From: an uncultured Faecalibacterium sp.
GTDB taxonomy: Bacteria; Bacillota; Clostridia; Oscillospirales; Ruminococcaceae
Reading direction: 5' to 3'
Length of the DNA: 8,757 nt
Assembly (NCBI GenBank): GCA_934561555.1
Contig: CAKTGQ010000045.1
Location: forward strand, 1-8,757
Position 1 is the stretch's first letter. Every line of letters starts with the position of its first letter. The position numbers were made by a program, and so were the translations under genes. Under the pieces are notes generated by a model. It was not told where the DNA came from. It was given only the letters and a program-made list of their open reading frames with translations, and did no database searches. Positions 6,387 to 8,757 of the stretch are shown here, in pieces.

Positions 6387-6638
6387 ATGAAGTACGATGA
6401 AAGAGCCTGCAAGTTTAATATGGACACTGGCTGCGTGGAACTGCTGCTCCGGGATGGGAGAAAAATCTCCATTGACTGTACCGGGGTCGAGGATGCTCTG
6501 GATGTTACCATGGAGCAGAGGTCAGAACTGGACTACCTCATCTACAACGACCCGCTGGACTACGCGGATTTGATTCTGAACGGCGACCCGGAGGAATATT
6601 TGAAAAATGCAGTCGGGAGCCATGGGCTAGAAGATTAA
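6387..6638 (+). CDS. Small DUF6061-like protein of unknown function
   Basis: The product is 83 residues, acidic and soluble, with no membrane segment. It reads KYDERACKFNMDTGCVELLL, then a short DGRKISIDC strand, then QRSELDYLIYNDPLDYADLILNGDPEEYLK. The CKFNMDTGCVE start and the SELDYLIYNDP...LILNG..EEYL block match my memory of the DUF6061 family of small clostridial proteins, whose role is unknown. I chose the ATG at 6387 because GGAGGG ends 7 nt before it; the ATG at 6381 would leave 1 nt. Upstream (6287-6386) is a weak promoter candidate, TTGTCA (6339-6344) and TAACAA (6363-6368) with an 18-nt spacer. A terminator follows, so it forms its own transcription unit between the tRNA and the two-component genes. 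The family assignment is from recall, not a search. Confidence 0.8.
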   Translation: MKYDERACKFNMDTGCVELLLRDGRKISIDCTGVEDALDVTMEQRSELDYLIYNDPLDYADLILNGDPEEYLKNAVGSHGLED

Positions 6639-6650
6639 AAACACAAATTG

Positions 6651-6692
6651 AGCGCAGTGCCTTTCTCTTTGCGAAATGGTACTGCGCTTTTT
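6651..6692 (+). terminator. Terminator after the DUF6061-like gene
   Basis: AGCGCAGTGCC (6651-6661) pairs with GGTACTGCGCT (6678-6688) over 11 bp with one G-U pair, then TTTTT (6688-6692). It lies 12 nt beyond the stop codon at 6638. Confidence 0.85.
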
Positions 6693-6761
6693 GTTTCAAA
6701 TGGGCAATAAGCCTATTCTCTTTTTCATCGTATAGAATTGTGATAAAATAGATTCGGATTT

Positions 6762-6803
6762 TTGAGGTTGTGTTGAGGTTCCTGTGATAGGATAAAATCA
6801 CAG
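6762..6803 (+). promoter_or_regulatory. Regulated promoter of the two-component operon, with direct and inverted repeats
   Basis: Two copies of TTGAGGTT (6762-6769 and 6773-6780) are spaced by one helical turn (11 bp). They end 12 nt before a -10 box TAAAAT (6793-6798), in place of a normal -35. This is the geometry used by OmpR-family regulators that bind as head-to-tail dimers and activate transcription, so autoregulation is likely. An inverted repeat CTGTGAT-N8-ATCACAG (6782-6788 and 6797-6803) surrounds the -10 box and might bind another protein or form a hairpin. A second TAAAAT (6744-6749) upstream could be a basal -10, but its -35 is weak. Confidence 0.6.
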
Positions 6804-6837
6804 CAGGAAAGCTAAAACACAGTGGAAAGGAGCGACC

Positions 6838-7509
6838 ATGAAACTGCTGATTGCCGAAGACGATGCTTCTCTGCGCAAGGTGCTGGTGACGATTCTGCAA
6901 AAGAACAACTATTCCGTGGATGCTGTGGACAACGGCGGAGATGCGCTGGATGCTATGCGCACCGGTCTTTATGATGCAGCCATACTCGATATTATGATGC
7001 CGGTCATGGATGGCATTTCCGTGCTGACCCATGCACGGCGGGAGCATTGCACGACACCGGTTCTTCTTTTGACAGCTAAATCCGAAATCGACGACAAAGT
7101 AGTTGGACTAGACGCAGGAGCAAACGACTACCTGACCAAGCCTTTTGATTTGCGGGAACTTCTGGCTCGTGTACGGGTATTGACCCGCAAAGCGGAAATC
7201 CAGCAGACACATTTGCTGACCTGCGGCAACACCACACTGGACACGCGTTCTTTCACCTTGTCCGCACCGGGCGGCAGCTACAAGCTGGCGAATAAAGAGT
7301 ACCAGAGCATGCTGCTTCTGATGCAGAATCCGGGACAGGTACTTTCTGCCGGGCAGTTTCTGGAAAATATCTGGGACCCGGATGGCCGTGCAGAGGATAA
7401 CACTGTCTGGACCTACATCTCTTACCTGCGGCGGAAGCTGGAAGCAATCGACGCAAATGTACAGATCCGTACAGTGCGTGGTGCGGGTTATCTGCTGGAG
7501 GTTTCATGA
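6838..7509 (+). CDS. OmpR-family DNA-binding response regulator
   Basis: This 223-residue cytosolic protein has a receiver domain (about 1-118) and a winged-helix DNA-binding domain (about 126-222). In the receiver I see the acidic pocket ED at 7-8, the phosphoacceptor Asp51 in AILDIMMP, Thr79 in LLLTAK and Lys101 in YLTKPF, so all switch residues are present. The effector ends with TVWTYISYLRRKLEA and IRTVRGAGYLL, the recognition helix and wing of OmpR/PhoB proteins. AAAGGAG lies 5 nt before the ATG. The kinase gene overlaps the end by 4 nt, so the two are a pair. Direct repeats in front of the gene suggest that it controls its own expression. The signal and other targets are unknown; the gene for an apparently exported protein after the kinase is a candidate target or partner. 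Confidence 0.95.
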   Translation: MKLLIAEDDASLRKVLVTILQKNNYSVDAVDNGGDALDAMRTGLYDAAILDIMMPVMDGISVLTHARREHCTTPVLLLTAKSEIDDKVVGLDAGANDYLTKPFDLRELLARVRVLTRKAEIQQTHLLTCGNTTLDTRSFTLSAPGGSYKLANKEYQSMLLLMQNPGQVLSAGQFLENIWDPDGRAEDNTVWTYISYLRRKLEAIDANVQIRTVRGAGYLLEVS

Positions 7510-8690
7510 TGAAAAAAGCTGGGGATTGTCTGAAGCGAAAACTTCAGATTCGCTTTGTTCTACTGGCTGTGGCTGCGCTGGTCATCCTGCAAACGATGAT
7601 CATCGGATTCAGTACCATGCGCAGTTACCGGCAGATGACGCTGCGGGCAGATCATTTGATTCAGTTGGCCGGAATGCAGTCGGATGCGCCGGAACTTGCA
7701 GAAGCTCATTGGTTCGATGCGGAATACCACTTCTCTGATAAATCTCTTCACACGGATCTGACCCATACCGCTTTGATCCAGCAAGAGCAGGCAGAGACAT
7801 ATGCCAAACAGATCATTTCTGCAAAAAAAGACCGTGGTTATCTGGATGGATACCGATACCTTGTCCGCCGAGGAAAGGGACAACTCAAAATCACCTTTCT
7901 CTCCCGGACAACGGCCTTGGAAGCGTGGAAGACCAACACCAAAACGCTGGTATTCATCTCCATTGGTGGAATTGCTGTGATGGTTGTGATCCTGTCAGCA
8001 GTGTCCGGCGTTATTGTTGCACCTCTGGTGAAAAATCGACAAAAGCAGAAAGAGTTCATCACCTCGGCCAGCCACGGATTAAAAACGCCGCTGACGGTCA
8101 TTCAGGCGGATGCCCAACTGCTGGAAGTGGACCTTGGCGAAAACGAGTGGCTCAAAGATATCCTCAAGCAGACCTCTTATATGACAGAGATGATGAACCG
8201 TCTGGTCTATCTTGCCCGTACCGAGGAGCAGGATGAGAACGCAGTAAAAATTGAGTTCCCAATCTCGGATGTAGCAGAAGATATGACTGCTTCTTATCGG
8301 TCTGTTGCTCAGAGCAGCGGCAAAAATTTTGAAACAGGCATTCAACAGGGGCTCTCCTACCGTGGAGATGAAAAAGCCATCCGGGAATTGATGACAGTGC
8401 TGCTGGACAACGCCTTCAAGTACGGCACAGAGGGCGGCAGTATTTCCGCAGCCCTGTCAGCCGAAGGAAAAGGCATTCGCTTTGCCGTGGATAACAGCAT
8501 TTCTGACATTGACTCGAAGCAGTTGGAAAATTTCACAGACCGTTTTTACCGGGCAGATGCCTCTGGTAAGATAAAAGGATTTGGCATCGGCTTATCTATC
8601 GCCAAGGCGGTGGCGGAATCCCATAAGGGAAAGCTGCTCATAGAACTGCCGGAAGCAGACCGCATCCGCATCACAGCACTGCTGAAATAA
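7506..8690 (+). CDS. Sensor histidine kinase with an atypical His box
   Basis: The 394-residue product is a membrane sensor. Helices at about 15-36 and 147-171 frame an outside domain of some 110 residues with no known fold that I can name. No HAMP domain is evident. The dimerisation/His-box helix follows with ASHGLKTPLTVI (188-199; phosphoacceptor His190). Then come the N-box LLDNAFKYG (299-307), a weak G1 box FAVDNSIS (327-334), the F-box FTDRFYRAD (343-351) and the G2 box GFGIGLSIAKA (358-368). The residue after His190 is glycine (codon GGA, 8076-8078) where nearly all such kinases have Glu or Asp, while Thr194, linked to phosphatase activity, is kept. Autophosphorylation may therefore be weak. 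The start at 7506 overlaps the regulator gene (ATGA); a second ATG at 7509 is 7 nt after GGAGG and equally possible. Confidence 0.92.
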   Translation: MMKKAGDCLKRKLQIRFVLLAVAALVILQTMIIGFSTMRSYRQMTLRADHLIQLAGMQSDAPELAEAHWFDAEYHFSDKSLHTDLTHTALIQQEQAETYAKQIISAKKDRGYLDGYRYLVRRGKGQLKITFLSRTTALEAWKTNTKTLVFISIGGIAVMVVILSAVSGVIVAPLVKNRQKQKEFITSASHGLKTPLTVIQADAQLLEVDLGENEWLKDILKQTSYMTEMMNRLVYLARTEEQDENAVKIEFPISDVAEDMTASYRSVAQSSGKNFETGIQQGLSYRGDEKAIRELMTVLLDNAFKYGTEGGSISAALSAEGKGIRFAVDNSISDIDSKQLENFTDRFYRADASGKIKGFGIGLSIAKAVAESHKGKLLIELPEADRIRITALLK

Positions 8691-8715
8691 AGAAAAGAAT
8701 CGAGGTAAGATCGCG

Positions 8716-8757
8716 ATGAAATCAAAATGGATTCGGGCAGGAGCTGCTGTATTGTTG
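8716..8757 (+). CDS. Start of a probable exported or membrane protein (3' end missing)
   Basis: Only 14 codons are inside the window: MKSKWIRAGAAVLL. The basic start followed by Ala/Val/Leu looks like the beginning of a signal peptide or membrane helix. GAGG (8702-8705) lies about 10 nt before the ATG, and the gap to the kinase stop is only 25 nt without a terminator, so it is probably the third gene of the two-component operon. Its function cannot be told from this fragment. Confidence 0.55.
   Translation, partial: MKSKWIRAGAAVLL

Noticed and set aside
1..8757. CRISPR array, transposase, phage, toxin-antitoxin or defence genes
   Set aside because: I saw no regularly spaced repeats, no recombinase or nuclease motifs and no terminal inverted repeats in the window.

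Overview
The window looks like a chromosomal segment of a moderately GC-rich gut Firmicute of the Oscillospiraceae (Ruminococcaceae) type, most plausibly Faecalibacterium or a close relative. This rests on YtrA-type GntR/ABC clustering, pyrophosphate-type phosphofructokinases, a DUF6061-like small protein and a base composition near 60% GC in the housekeeping genes. The genus is an inference from protein style, not a proven placement.

Layout from left to right. (1) Positions 1-1982, plus strand: a tightly packed operon of a YtrA-type GntR repressor (5' end off the window), an ABC ATPase, an ABC-2 permease and a 52-residue hydrophobic protein, with junctions of 2 nt, a 4-nt overlap and 1 nt. 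(2) Positions 1986-2052: a strong two-tier hairpin, A-rich on the left and T-rich on the right, that can terminate both this operon and the converging gene. (3) Positions 2059-3075, minus strand: a membrane-anchored SGNH/GDSL hydrolase. (4) Positions 3076-3415: a divergent regulatory region with two well-spaced sigma-A-type promoters facing away from each other, a shared 10-bp inverted repeat and a structured leader of about 190 nt. (5) Positions 3416-5956, plus strand: two tandem, related phosphofructokinases carrying the Asp/Lys pair typical of pyrophosphate-dependent enzymes, followed by a terminator. (6) Positions 6081-6282: a stand-alone tRNA-Tyr(GUA) gene with its own promoter and terminator. 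(7) Positions 6387-8757: a lower-GC stretch with a DUF6061-like small protein, an OmpR-type response regulator, its sensor kinase, and the first 14 codons of a probably exported protein.

Functionally, these are several independent units: a self-regulated ABC exporter, a surface esterase, a glycolytic module, a tRNA and a two-component system. I see no CRISPR array, transposase, phage or defence module, and no clear undescribed multi-gene system. The most useful points for follow-up are the sensor kinase's His box, where the conserved acidic residue after the phosphoacceptor histidine is glycine; an 11-bp-period direct repeat in front of the response regulator gene; the symmetric element shared by the divergent promoters; the hairpin at the predicted 5' end of the phosphofructokinase mRNA; and the tandem phosphofructokinases themselves.
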